A stretch of DNA of 64,000 bases, from contig NZ_JAEHOK010000006.1 in the NCBI RefSeq assembly GCF_016236915.1, positions 62,001 through 126,000 on the forward strand, in the 5' to 3' direction. Position numbers and translations under genes: made by a program. Under the pieces are notes generated by a model. The model worked only from the letters and a program-made list of their open reading frames with translations. It was not told the DNA's origin and did no database searches. Of the stretch, positions 35,372 through 43,638 are shown in pieces (the first letter of the stretch is position 1; each line of letters opens with the position of its first letter). This stretch comes from Salegentibacter maritimus. GTDB taxonomy: Bacteria > Bacteroidota > Bacteroidia > Flavobacteriales > Flavobacteriaceae.

Positions 35372-35407
35372 CCGGCCTATCGGCCACCCCTCCTTAGAAA
35401 GGAGGGG
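35372..35407. repeat. GC-rich double hairpin between convergent genes
   Basis: GGCC-TATC-GGCC (35374-35385) is followed by CCCCTCCTT / AAGGAGGGG (35387-35395 with 35399-35407), a 9-bp stem with a 3-base loop. No T-tract follows. It lies between the ends of the SDR gene and mfd and may act as a bidirectional barrier. Confidence 0.5.
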
Positions 35408-35457
35408 AACATTATTCAGAATAAATCCTTCTTCGGGAGTTAGAGCTTGTCCCGAAT

Positions 35458-38400
35458 TTACTTAGAAAGGGTCTCTACCTCTTCTTCTTTCGTCCTAAAA
35501 TCTAAAGGTTCCAAAACTTTTAATGCACTTTCAATAGAAGTAATTTTATCAAAAGTTAAGAGTAATCTCAGGCCATTTCTGGTTTTCTTCTCCTTCATAG
35601 TACATTTATGCCTATGGGATTGCACATATTGCAACACTCTGGTAAAAGTTTTGGTTTGATAAAACCTGGATTGTTGATCGGAAATAAAGTAGCCCACCAG
35701 CTTGCCTTGTTTTAGGATAATTTTTTCTATACCTATAGCAGCGGCAATCCATTTTATACGCACACTATTCAATAAATCTACTGCCTGTGCCGGTAATTCT
35801 CCAAAACGATCTACAAGTTCAGCTTCAAATTTTAGCAATTCTTCTTCCGAAGTGATTTTATTCAGCTGCGTATATAAATTTAGTCTTTCTGTAATATTAT
35901 TGATATAATCATCAGGGAATAAAATCTCAAAATCGGTATCTATTTGCGTATCCTTTACAAAGGTTTTATCCTCTATGTTTTCTGCTTCGTTATACAATTC
36001 CTGGAACTCATTTTCTTTTAATTCTTCAATCGCCTCATTTAGGATTTTTTGGTAAGTATCAAAACCTATTTCATTGATAAACCCGCTTTGCTCACCGCCC
36101 AGTAAATCTCCAGCACCCCGAATTTCCAAATCTTTCATCGCGATATTTATCCCACTCCCAAGATCTGAAAACTGTTCCAGTGCGCTCATTCGTTTCCGGG
36201 CATCTTCGGTCATTACCGAATATGGCGGTGTTATAAAGTAGCAAAAAGCCTTTTTATTGCTTCGGCCTACCCTACCCCGCATTTGGTGAAGATCTGAAAC
36301 TCCAAAGTTATTGGCATTATTGATAAAAATAGTATTGGCATTGGTTACATCCAGTCCACTTTCTACAATAGTGGTAGAGACCAAAACATCAAATTCACCG
36401 TTTATAAAACTCAACATCAGCTTTTCCAGCTTCTTACCTTCCATTTGCCCATGTCCCACACCAATCTTAGCATCGGGCACTACACGCTGAATCATGCCGG
36501 CAACTTCCTTAATGTTTTCAATCCTGTTATGGATAAAGAAAACCTGCCCTCCCCGCTGAATTTCATAAGAAACAGCATCCCGAATAGTTTCTTCAGAAAA
36601 CCGTATCACATTGGTTTCTATTGGGTATCTGTTGGGTGGTGGCGTAGTTATGGTAGATAAATCTCTTGCGGCCATCAAACTAAACTGAAGCGTTCGTGGA
36701 ATAGGAGTTGCCGTTAAAGTTAAGGTATCTACGTTTTCCTTTATGGTTTTTAGTTTATCTTTTACCGAAACCCCGAATTTCTGTTCTTCATCTACAATTA
36801 AAAGTCCGAGATCCTTAAATTTTACAGCTTTGTTTACTAATTGGTGCGTACCAATTATAATATCTACTTTACCATTTTCGAGATCTGCGAGGGTTTCCCT
36901 ACGTTCTTTGGCCGTTCTAAACCTATTTAAATAATCTACAGTGACCGGAAAATCTTTTAAACGTTCAGAAAAAGTTTCATGGTGTTGAAAAGCCAATATG
37001 GTGGTGGGTACTAAAACCGCCACTTGCTTGCCGTTGTCTACGGCTTTAAAAGCTGCCCGAATGGCCACCTCTGTTTTTCCAAATCCAACATCCCCACAAA
37101 CCAACCTATCCATGGGCCGTTCGCTTTCCATATCTTCTTTCACCGCCTGGGTGGCAGTACTTTGGTCTGGAGTATCTTCATACATAAAAGAGGCTTCCAG
37201 CTCGTGTTGTAAATAAGAATCGGGGCCAAATGCAAATCCCTTTTGCAATCGGCGTTTTGCATACAATTCAATTAAATTATAAGCAATATGCTTTACCCGG
37301 GCTTTGGTCTTTTGCTTTAGTTTCTTCCAGGCATTACTTCCCAATTTAAAGATTTTGGGCTCCTTACCATCCTTCCCGTTATACTTTGAGATTTTATGTA
37401 AGGAATGGATGCTGAGATATAAAATATCACGCTCACCGTAAAAAAGCTTAATGGCTTCCTGCTTCTTTCCTTCTACATCAATTTTTTGCAGGCCTCCAAA
37501 CTTCCCAATTCCGTGATCAATATGAGTAACATAATCGCCTACTTCAAGATTACTCAATTCCTTGATGGTAATTGCCTGTTTTTTGGCATAGCCATTCTTT
37601 AGATGAAACTTATGATAGCGCTCAAAAATCTGGTGATCTGTATAGCAAATATTTTTTCCGGTTTCATCTATAAAACCCTGGAACAAAGACAAAGCGACGG
37701 TTTGATATTTCACGATACGGTCCTGATCGTCGAAGATATCATGAAAACGTTTGGCTTGCTGTTCACTTACACAGAAAATATAATTGGTATACCCGTTTTC
37801 CTGGTTTTCAATTAAGTTATCAATGAGTAAATCGAATTGCTTATTAAACGAAGGCTGAGGTGTTGTTTGAAATTCTATACTTTTTTGAGGCTCTAGATAC
37901 GCCTGGTTACTCAATTCTACCACAGAAAAGAGCTCCAACTGACTTTTAATTAACTGTCCGTTACAGAACAGCTCTTTGGGCTCGCTGTGTTTTACTTCTT
38001 CAGAGAGTTTTTGAAAAGCTTCTTCGGCCTTACCAAAAAGTTTATCGGCCTGTGCTGTAAGCAAATCAAGGTTTTTCACAAAAACCACTGTATTTTCAGC
38101 AATATATTTTAGAAAACTCTCCCTGATTTCGTCCAGGTGCTTGTTTTCAACATTAGGCATTACCGAAATTTTCTTCACTTTATCTGTAGAAAGTTGGGTC
38201 TCTACATCAAAACTTCGAATGCTATCTACCTCGTCTCCAAAAAACTCGATACGGTAGGGCTCGTCGTTACTAAAGGAAAAAACATCTATAATCCCTCCAC
38301 GCACAGAGAATTCTCCCGGTTCGGTTACAAAATCTACTCGCTTAAATTTGTATTCAAAAAGTACTTCATTTACAAAATCTATAGAAAGTTCGTCTTCAAC

Positions 38401-38871
38401 AGATATTTTAAGGGTACTGCGATCCAGCTCTTTGCGGGTTACTACTTTTTCAAATAAAGCGTCAGGATAGGTAACAACAATCGCCGGTTTCTTTCGTGAA
38501 TTAATTCGGTTTAAAACCTCGGCCCTTAAAAGTACGTTTGCATTATCGGTTTCTTCAATTTGATATGGGCGCCGGTAACTGCCGGGATAAAAAAGCACGT
38601 TTTTTTCTCCAACCAATTGCTCGAGATCGTTAAGATAATAAGCGGCTTCTTCCTTATCATTAAAAATTAGCAAAAAGGGTTTTTCTGCCTCTTTAAATGC
38701 ATTAGCAGCAGCGAAAGAAAAGGCAGAACCAACAAGACCTTTTAATTGAATTTTAGTTCTATTTTTTTCTTTTTTGTCCTCCTGAGCAGAGTCGAAAGAG
38801 GCAAGGGATTTCCTCAATTCCTGCTGTTGCGGGGATTGTGCAAAGCTCTGGGCGATCATAGATGTACTCAT
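35458..38871 (-). CDS. mfd: Transcription-repair coupling factor
   Basis: Mfd removes stalled RNA polymerase at DNA lesions and recruits UvrA. From the ATG at 38871 the protein has 1137 residues, the normal length. Domains in order: UvrB-homology region (GSYRRPYQIEETDNA, GGIIDVFSF), the RNA-polymerase-interacting CarD-like domain (VGDYVTHIDHGIGKFGG), then the RecG-like translocase with Walker A GDVGFGKTE, DEEQ box (LLIVDEEQKFGV), TATPIPRTL and MRGRVGRS, and a C-terminal TRCF domain. A TTG start 36 bases upstream is rejected because it coincides with the -33 promoter element. Confidence 0.97.
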   Translation of the reverse strand: MSTSMIAQSFAQSPQQQELRKSLASFDSAQEDKKEKNRTKIQLKGLVGSAFSFAAANAFKEAEKPFLLIFNDKEEAAYYLNDLEQLVGEKNVLFYPGSYRRPYQIEETDNANVLLRAEVLNRINSRKKPAIVVTYPDALFEKVVTRKELDRSTLKISVEDELSIDFVNEVLFEYKFKRVDFVTEPGEFSVRGGIIDVFSFSNDEPYRIEFFGDEVDSIRSFDVETQLSTDKVKKISVMPNVENKHLDEIRESFLKYIAENTVVFVKNLDLLTAQADKLFGKAEEAFQKLSEEVKHSEPKELFCNGQLIKSQLELFSVVELSNQAYLEPQKSIEFQTTPQPSFNKQFDLLIDNLIENQENGYTNYIFCVSEQQAKRFHDIFDDQDRIVKYQTVALSLFQGFIDETGKNICYTDHQIFERYHKFHLKNGYAKKQAITIKELSNLEVGDYVTHIDHGIGKFGGLQKIDVEGKKQEAIKLFYGERDILYLSIHSLHKISKYNGKDGKEPKIFKLGSNAWKKLKQKTKARVKHIAYNLIELYAKRRLQKGFAFGPDSYLQHELEASFMYEDTPDQSTATQAVKEDMESERPMDRLVCGDVGFGKTEVAIRAAFKAVDNGKQVAVLVPTTILAFQHHETFSERLKDFPVTVDYLNRFRTAKERRETLADLENGKVDIIIGTHQLVNKAVKFKDLGLLIVDEEQKFGVSVKDKLKTIKENVDTLTLTATPIPRTLQFSLMAARDLSTITTPPPNRYPIETNVIRFSEETIRDAVSYEIQRGGQVFFIHNRIENIKEVAGMIQRVVPDAKIGVGHGQMEGKKLEKLMLSFINGEFDVLVSTTIVESGLDVTNANTIFINNANNFGVSDLHQMRGRVGRSNKKAFCYFITPPYSVMTEDARKRMSALEQFSDLGSGINIAMKDLEIRGAGDLLGGEQSGFINEIGFDTYQKILNEAIEELKENEFQELYNEAENIEDKTFVKDTQIDTDFEILFPDDYINNITERLNLYTQLNKITSEEELLKFEAELVDRFGELPAQAVDLLNSVRIKWIAAAIGIEKIILKQGKLVGYFISDQQSRFYQTKTFTRVLQYVQSHRHKCTMKEKKTRNGLRLLLTFDKITSIESALKVLEPLDFRTKEEEVETLSK

Positions 38872-38876
38872 TGGCG

Positions 38877-38907
38877 CAAAGATAATTGCAGAAACATTGT
38901 CCCGCAA
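38877..38907 (-). promoter_or_regulatory. Promoter of mfd with almost no leader
   Basis: On the minus strand, TTG (38907-38905), 20 bases, then TATCTTTG (38884-38877) match the -33/-7 consensus. Only 5 bases separate the -7 element from the ATG at 38871, so the mRNA would start at the start codon. Confidence 0.6.
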
Positions 38908-38937
38908 CCTCTCAACATTTTTTTAACGTTAGTGGGT

Positions 38938-39228
38938 TTATACTTTTTTCTTTGCGGGATCTTGCCATGTATTAAACACAGAATAAACAATTACCTCACT
39001 TTCCAGAACTTCGTAGATAATAATATACGGGAAACGCTTAACTACAGCTTCCCTAAATGGTTTTCTTTTTTGCGAAAAATGAAGCGGATAATTTCTAATC
39101 CACCTAAAATAAGAAGTAAGATGATCTAAAAACAAATCGCCCAGCCCATTTTGTTTTCGCTCATAATAAAGAAAAGCTTCCATTACTTCTAACTGAGCTT
39201 CCTCTTTAATTATAAGTTTAAAAGTCAT
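38938..39228 (-). CDS. Type II toxin, RelE/ParE family
   Basis: This 96-residue protein has the RelE/ParE fold pattern: FKLIIKEEAQLEVMEAFLYYE, then GLGDLFLDHL, FREAVVKRFPYIIIYEV and VIVYSVFNTWQDP. The Arg/Phe-Pro-Tyr strand and C-terminal aromatic strand are typical of this family, which targets either gyrase (ParE) or ribosome-bound mRNA (RelE). It overlaps the upstream antitoxin by 4 bases (ATGA), so the two are translationally coupled. Confidence 0.85.
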   Translation of the reverse strand: MTFKLIIKEEAQLEVMEAFLYYERKQNGLGDLFLDHLTSYFRWIRNYPLHFSQKRKPFREAVVKRFPYIIIYEVLESEVIVYSVFNTWQDPAKKKV

Positions 39229-39461
39229 TTCTTCAAAGAATCTTTAGCTCTTTGCTGCACTTCTTCCCAGGAATAGGATTCACTTTTCTCTTTTAGATGA
39301 TTCAACCTACGCTTATCCATTTCCTGGTAATCTGATTCGGAGAGAACTGAAGAGTCGTTATTTTCATAACTTTCGGCGAGAGAAAGCATCATTTCTAATA
39401 GACGTTCATCTGCTTCTTCAACATATTTCAGGACCGTTTTTTTTAACGCTATTGTTTCCAT
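39225..39461 (-). CDS. Antitoxin partner of the RelE/ParE-type toxin
   Basis: This 78-residue, charged, mostly helical protein begins METIALKKTVLKYVEEADERLLEMM and ends with a basic tail (QQRAKDSLKK). It resembles the small addiction-module component proteins that precede RelE/ParE toxins in Bacteroidota. The 4-base overlap with the toxin start supports the pairing. No clear DNA-binding motif is visible. Confidence 0.75.
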   Translation of the reverse strand: METIALKKTVLKYVEEADERLLEMMLSLAESYENNDSSVLSESDYQEMDKRRLNHLKEKSESYSWEEVQQRAKDSLKK

Positions 39462-39601
39462 AATCAGAATGTTATTGATAATATAAAATTACAAATTTTA
39501 TACTTTAGAACTTTTAAAGTTTCACCCATTTTCCACTTTTACCATTTCCATAACAGCAAATGCAACTGAAGATGGCTAATTTGCTATGATAAATAATTAT
39601 T

Positions 39602-40960
39602 ATGGGATTTGAGCATTTTGATGTATTTGTAATAGGAACAGGAACTGCAGGCAAAGGCGTGGCCAAAGACTGTACAAAAGCCGGGTGGAAAGTAGCTATA
39701 GCCGATAATAGGGAATATGGCGGCACCTGCCCTAACAGGGGTTGCGATCCTAAAAAAGTTTTAGTAGGCTTTACCGAAATTATCGATAGGGCTCAAAAAA
39801 TGAAAGGAAAGGGAATTACAAAAACACCTCAGGTAAGCTGGAGCGAACTTATGACATTTAAAGAAACTTTTGTAGATGCCATTCCTGCCGCTACCGAAAA
39901 AGATCTTACCGGTTTGGGCATAAAAATGTATCATCAGTCCCCAAGATTTTTAGATAAAAACACACTTTCGGTAGAAGGAAAAACGGTAACAGCCGATAAA
40001 ATTGTAATCGCCACCGGCCAAAAACCGATGCCTTTAAAAATACCCGGGGAAGAACATGTGCTATTAAGTGAAGACTTTCTGAAATTAGAAAAATTACCGG
40101 AAACCATGCTTTTTATAGGCGCCGGCTATATTGGGATGGAATTTGCCCATATTGCTGCAAGATTTGGGGTGAAAGTTACGATGATGGATTTTGCACCGCG
40201 ACCACTTTCCAACTTCGATAAAGATATGGTAAACCATATTCAACAGGTTTCAGAAGAAGACCTGGGCATCGAGTTTATTTTTAATGCTGAAGTAAATGAA
40301 ATTGAAAAACTACAAAAGAATTTTAGGGTGAAGGCAATGCAAGATGGAAAAGAAATTTCAGCAAAAGCCGAAATGGTTTTTAATACTGCGGGCCGTGTAC
40401 CATCTATAGACGATTTAGCATTGGAAAAAGGCGAGGTCGCTTTTAGCAACAAAGGGATTACTGTGAACGAATTTCTTCAAAATACCACCAACGAAAATGT
40501 TTATGCTTGTGGTGATGTTTCGGCAAGTCCCGGCTTACCGCTAACCCCACTTTCTTCGCAGGAATCGAAGATTGTCGCAGCAAATCTTCTAAACGAAAAA
40601 GCATCTAAAAAAACAGATTTTCCGCCTCAACCTACCGTGGTATTTACCCTCCCCAAATTGGCTTCGGTGGGGCTTTTAGAAAAAGAAGCAAAAGAACAGG
40701 GCTACGATTATACTCTAGAGCATAAATTGGTTCCAGATTGGTTTAATCCCAAGCATATCAATGAAAAAATATATGCCTACAAAACATTAGTAGACAATAA
40801 AACCGGACTTGTAATTGGGGCGCACCTGGTTGGCCCTGAAGCGTCAGAAATCATCAATATGTTTGTTATGGCTATGTGTGGCAAACTGGATTGCGAGACT
40901 TTAAAAAAGATGATTTTCACGTATCCCAGTTGGGGAAGTGATATAAAGGGAATGGTTTAG
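39602..40960 (+). CDS. FAD-dependent pyridine nucleotide-disulfide oxidoreductase homologue
   Basis: This 452-residue protein has a flavoprotein disulfide reductase fold. The FAD motif is GTGTAGKGVA (12-21), the redox pair is Cys43/Cys48 (GGTCPNRGCDPKK), the NAD(P) motif is GAGYIGME, the second FAD strand is ENVYACGDVSA, and a dimerisation domain follows. The dimer-domain His-Glu dyad that normally reads HPTxxE is absent: the end reads IFTYPSWGSDIKGMV. It is thus near mercuric/glutathione reductases in sequence but probably differs in chemistry. It sits between two toxin-antitoxin modules. Confidence 0.85.
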   Translation: MGFEHFDVFVIGTGTAGKGVAKDCTKAGWKVAIADNREYGGTCPNRGCDPKKVLVGFTEIIDRAQKMKGKGITKTPQVSWSELMTFKETFVDAIPAATEKDLTGLGIKMYHQSPRFLDKNTLSVEGKTVTADKIVIATGQKPMPLKIPGEEHVLLSEDFLKLEKLPETMLFIGAGYIGMEFAHIAARFGVKVTMMDFAPRPLSNFDKDMVNHIQQVSEEDLGIEFIFNAEVNEIEKLQKNFRVKAMQDGKEISAKAEMVFNTAGRVPSIDDLALEKGEVAFSNKGITVNEFLQNTTNENVYACGDVSASPGLPLTPLSSQESKIVAANLLNEKASKKTDFPPQPTVVFTLPKLASVGLLEKEAKEQGYDYTLEHKLVPDWFNPKHINEKIYAYKTLVDNKTGLVIGAHLVGPEASEIINMFVMAMCGKLDCETLKKMIFTYPSWGSDIKGMV

Positions 40961-41023
40961 GAAAAATTAATCTGCCCCCCTCCGAAGGAAGGAAGTTTTT
41001 TAGATAGTCCCAATTTTGACCTT

Positions 41024-41482
41024 CTATTTAAATATTCTGTGATCAAAAGGAAAGTCTGAAATTTCAGTTATTTTAATTTGATTGAACTTTGGATGCTTAG
41101 GGTTTATTAGATAATTATAATCTCCTTTTACAACCGCAGATGGTACTTTTAAAACAAGGTTTTTATTGTTTTCAATAAAAGCGTCTCCAAGTTGCTGAGT
41201 TACAACAGACGTTGGAAAACTATTCCAATTTGTTTGAAGCTGTCTTATAGATAAGGATTCAATCTTTATAGAATCGGGTATTTCAATTTGGATCATCTGG
41301 AAATCGGAAGGCAGGGTTTCCAGACTTAAATGTACAAGTACCTCAGCCATTGCCAGGGCCCTGCTTTGGGCGGTGTAAATCATTTCAACACCTTTGGTAT
41401 TCCATCTGTTTCCATATTTTGCCGCGCCAACACCACTGAGTTCACCTGCATACTTCTTTCTGGCGAGGCGATAAACTTTCAT
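41024..41482 (-). CDS. RES-domain toxin (RES-Xre system)
   Basis: This 152-residue RES protein is the toxin of the RES-Xre type II systems, whose characterised members destroy NAD+. The conserved residues are seen in YRLARKKYAGELSGVGAAKYGNRWN (Arg, Gly-x-x-x-x-x-GxRWN) and IYTAQSRALAMAEVLVHL (Tyr, Ser, Glu). It begins immediately after the antitoxin stop codon. Confidence 0.9.
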   Translation of the reverse strand: MKVYRLARKKYAGELSGVGAAKYGNRWNTKGVEMIYTAQSRALAMAEVLVHLSLETLPSDFQMIQIEIPDSIKIESLSIRQLQTNWNSFPTSVVTQQLGDAFIENNKNLVLKVPSAVVKGDYNYLINPKHPKFNQIKITEISDFPFDHRIFK

Positions 41483-41989
41483 TTAAACAAAAATTCCGTG
41501 ATCAATTCTATTTAATTCGGCCATTACCAACTCTTTTCCGTAGGAATCCATTAGTAAGTCCAAAGGTGGCAAATTACCAAGGGCCAAAGATGGTGTGTTT
41601 AACCATTTTTCGAACTTCTTTGAGCTATCAAATATTTCATTTCCGAGAATAGCTACTTCTGCGATTTCTATAATCTTTTCAGTATGAATTGGTTTAAAAT
41701 AAAAATCTTTTTCATTTTTATAACGCTGAAGGGATTTGTGGGAAATATTGAAAAGTTTTGCCCAATCGGTTTCTGAAAAAGGAATTAGGGATTTTATTTC
41801 TTCAAATAAAGAAAATGGAAAGCCCTTTCTTATACTGCGGCTTACTAGAATTTTATTTTGCAGAAATTCGGGAAAATCCAAATCCTTATGTATTAGCCTA
41901 ATTTCAGGACTTTCTTCTAAATTCTGCAAATAATCCCGGATGGCGTCATCCAACTTATCACTTTTATCTATTTTATATTCAGTTATCAT
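41483..41989 (-). CDS. Xre/MbcA/ParS-type antitoxin of the RES-Xre system
   Basis: This 168-residue antitoxin has an N-terminal Xre-like helix-turn-helix region (ISHKSLQRYKNEKDFYF) and a C-terminal toxin-binding DUF2384 domain (EIAEVAILGNEIFDSSKKFEKW then LNTPSLALGNLPPLDLL). The GNLPPLDLL end is typical of these antitoxins (usually G-x-x-P-x-x-L-L). It is directly followed by the toxin with no gap. Confidence 0.88.
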   Translation of the reverse strand: MITEYKIDKSDKLDDAIRDYLQNLEESPEIRLIHKDLDFPEFLQNKILVSRSIRKGFPFSLFEEIKSLIPFSETDWAKLFNISHKSLQRYKNEKDFYFKPIHTEKIIEIAEVAILGNEIFDSSKKFEKWLNTPSLALGNLPPLDLLMDSYGKELVMAELNRIDHGIFV

Positions 41990-42041
41990 AGTTCAGAAAA
42001 TTGACTATTAAATTAAGACAAAAGTCGAAAGAATACAAATT

Positions 42042-42839
42042 TTAAGCTTCATTTTTCTTCAAAAGTCGGGTCATGGGATTGGTTTCCTTGTTTAACCAAC
42101 CGTGGTAAATAATATTCGAAAAAATGGCAATTGCACCTATTAAAGCTGAATAAGCAATGAGGGGAAAATCCCCAAAATGCCTAAAATAGATTGCAACCAA
42201 TGCCCAAACTCCAACAGCGGCAAATTCACGCATATTTCTTCGCCAAATGATTGCGATATTTAGAAAAGTCGCCACAACAATCATCACAACCGTCCAAATT
42301 TCCTCTCCAAAAAAAGGTGCCGTCCATTCAATTTTAGCTAAATAAGCTGAAACATTAGCAATACTGGCCACAGCTATCCAACCCGAATAAAGACAAATAG
42401 GCCACCAGCTAAACGCCAGAATTTTTAGGGGAGCATCCCAACGCTCCATATTGGTGTTCAAAATCACCTTTATTAGTGCAAAAAGGATTAAAAACATGAA
42501 CAAGACCGAGATTCCGGTAAACTCATACAACCAAACAAGTACCCAGCCGGCATTGGCCAGGTTGGCAGTTAAAAACCAATAACCTGAATCCCTTAAAAAC
42601 TTTAAATCTTCTTTAGCTGAAAAGGCCTGATAAACCTGATATCCGGAAAAGGCCAAAAGCGAAAGAAAGATTATTCCCCAAATAGCAAAAGCATAACCTG
42701 CCGGAGTAAAAAGGTTGTAATATTCGGCGCTAAGACTTCCCATTGTATTGCCATTAATAATTCCTGTTTGGGAAATATAGCTCACTGCAATGATTAGGAT
42801 TACCGAGATAAAGTTCAATATTGCAAGTCGTTTTTCCAT
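42042..42839 (-). CDS. TspO/MBR-like (tryptophan-rich sensory) membrane protein
   Basis: This 265-residue multi-pass membrane protein has about seven to eight hydrophobic segments. The segment FTPAGYAFAIWGIIFLSLLAF and the Trp-rich later parts (AFSWWPICLYSGWIAV) resemble the larger TspO-type tryptophan-rich sensory proteins of Bacteroidota. TspO itself binds porphyrins and cholesterol-like molecules; the role here is unknown. It follows pdeM by 2 bases and is likely co-transcribed with it. Confidence 0.65.
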   Translation of the reverse strand: MEKRLAILNFISVILIIAVSYISQTGIINGNTMGSLSAEYYNLFTPAGYAFAIWGIIFLSLLAFSGYQVYQAFSAKEDLKFLRDSGYWFLTANLANAGWVLVWLYEFTGISVLFMFLILFALIKVILNTNMERWDAPLKILAFSWWPICLYSGWIAVASIANVSAYLAKIEWTAPFFGEEIWTVVMIVVATFLNIAIIWRRNMREFAAVGVWALVAIYFRHFGDFPLIAYSALIGAIAIFSNIIYHGWLNKETNPMTRLLKKNEA

Positions 42840-42841
42840 TT

Positions 42842-43477
42842 TTAGGTGTTTTCTATTAAAATTACTTCATTTTGTGTAATCGCGTATGCTTTTCCCCCAT
42901 CATTTAGCTTCATCAAAAAATTCCCTGTAAATTCGCCAAAAGCAGGAAAAATAAATTGATCTATTTTTCGGAAAAAACAGGGCAGTTTGAGGCTTTGCTT
43001 TCCTTTTCCGTTAAGTTTATAGGCCGGGTGAACATGACCGCACAGGTTAAAGAAACCTTCCCTGGTTTCGGGGTGATGCGTAAGTAAAAAATCTTTCAAT
43101 TGCCATTCTGAATGAATTTCCACCCCCAATTCTTCATATTTTAAAGGAGAAATTATATCGTGATTACCCGCTATTAGGATCACCTTAGCTTCTACAAACC
43201 CAAGCCAGTCTTCAAATAATTTCCATTCACTATTAAGATCACTATGAAAAAGATCGCCTAAAAAGCAAACAACTTTGGGCTGAAACTTTCCTACAACCTC
43301 GCTTAATCTCAAAAAATTGGCATGAATTGCCTTATGAGGCACAGCGCTTCCAAATTTCCTAAAATGCGAAATCTTCCCTAAATGAACATCGCTAATAAGG
43401 AGGATTTCTTGCTCCTTCCAAAAAGCTGCACCGCTTGGATGGAGTTCAAAGCTTTGGTTTTGGAGGTTTATAGTCAT
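42842..43477 (-). CDS. pdeM: Ligase-associated DNA damage response endonuclease PdeM
   Basis: This 211-residue calcineurin-like metallophosphoesterase of the PdeM family has metal-binding motifs LLISDVHLGK (Asp-x-His), FLGDLFHSD (Gly-Asp-x-x-His), LIAGNHD (Gly-Asn-His-Asp) and LCGHVHP (Gly-His-x-His). PdeM is usually coded with an ATP-dependent DNA ligase, an exonuclease and a Lhr-like helicase; none are next to it here. It is the first gene of a pair with the TspO-like gene. Confidence 0.88.
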   Translation of the reverse strand: MTINLQNQSFELHPSGAAFWKEQEILLISDVHLGKISHFRKFGSAVPHKAIHANFLRLSEVVGKFQPKVVCFLGDLFHSDLNSEWKLFEDWLGFVEAKVILIAGNHDIISPLKYEELGVEIHSEWQLKDFLLTHHPETREGFFNLCGHVHPAYKLNGKGKQSLKLPCFFRKIDQFIFPAFGEFTGNFLMKLNDGGKAYAITQNEVILIENT

Positions 43478-43504
43478 TGGTTTTTGAGTAACGTAATTAA
43501 AAAA

Positions 43505-43610
43505 TCGGCATCCTGAAGTTATCTCAGAGCCTGCCCCAATTATTTTTTCGGGGATCTAAGATGTTGATAATTAAAAACAAGACAGAAGTTGAAACGAGTT
43601 CAGCTTGACG
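43505..43610 (-). repeat. Dispersed palindromic repeat, family 1, copy B (long form, inverted)
   Basis: Read on the minus strand, the unit runs from CGTCA to TGCCG and includes the long-form insert with CCCCGA paired with a TCGGGG-like arm (one change), then the CTGA-type hairpin. It fills most of the 160-bp gap between the aminotransferase end and the pdeM start. Confidence 0.75.
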
Positions 43611-43638
43611 CAACCAGGCTTTTCAGACAAACCTGGTG

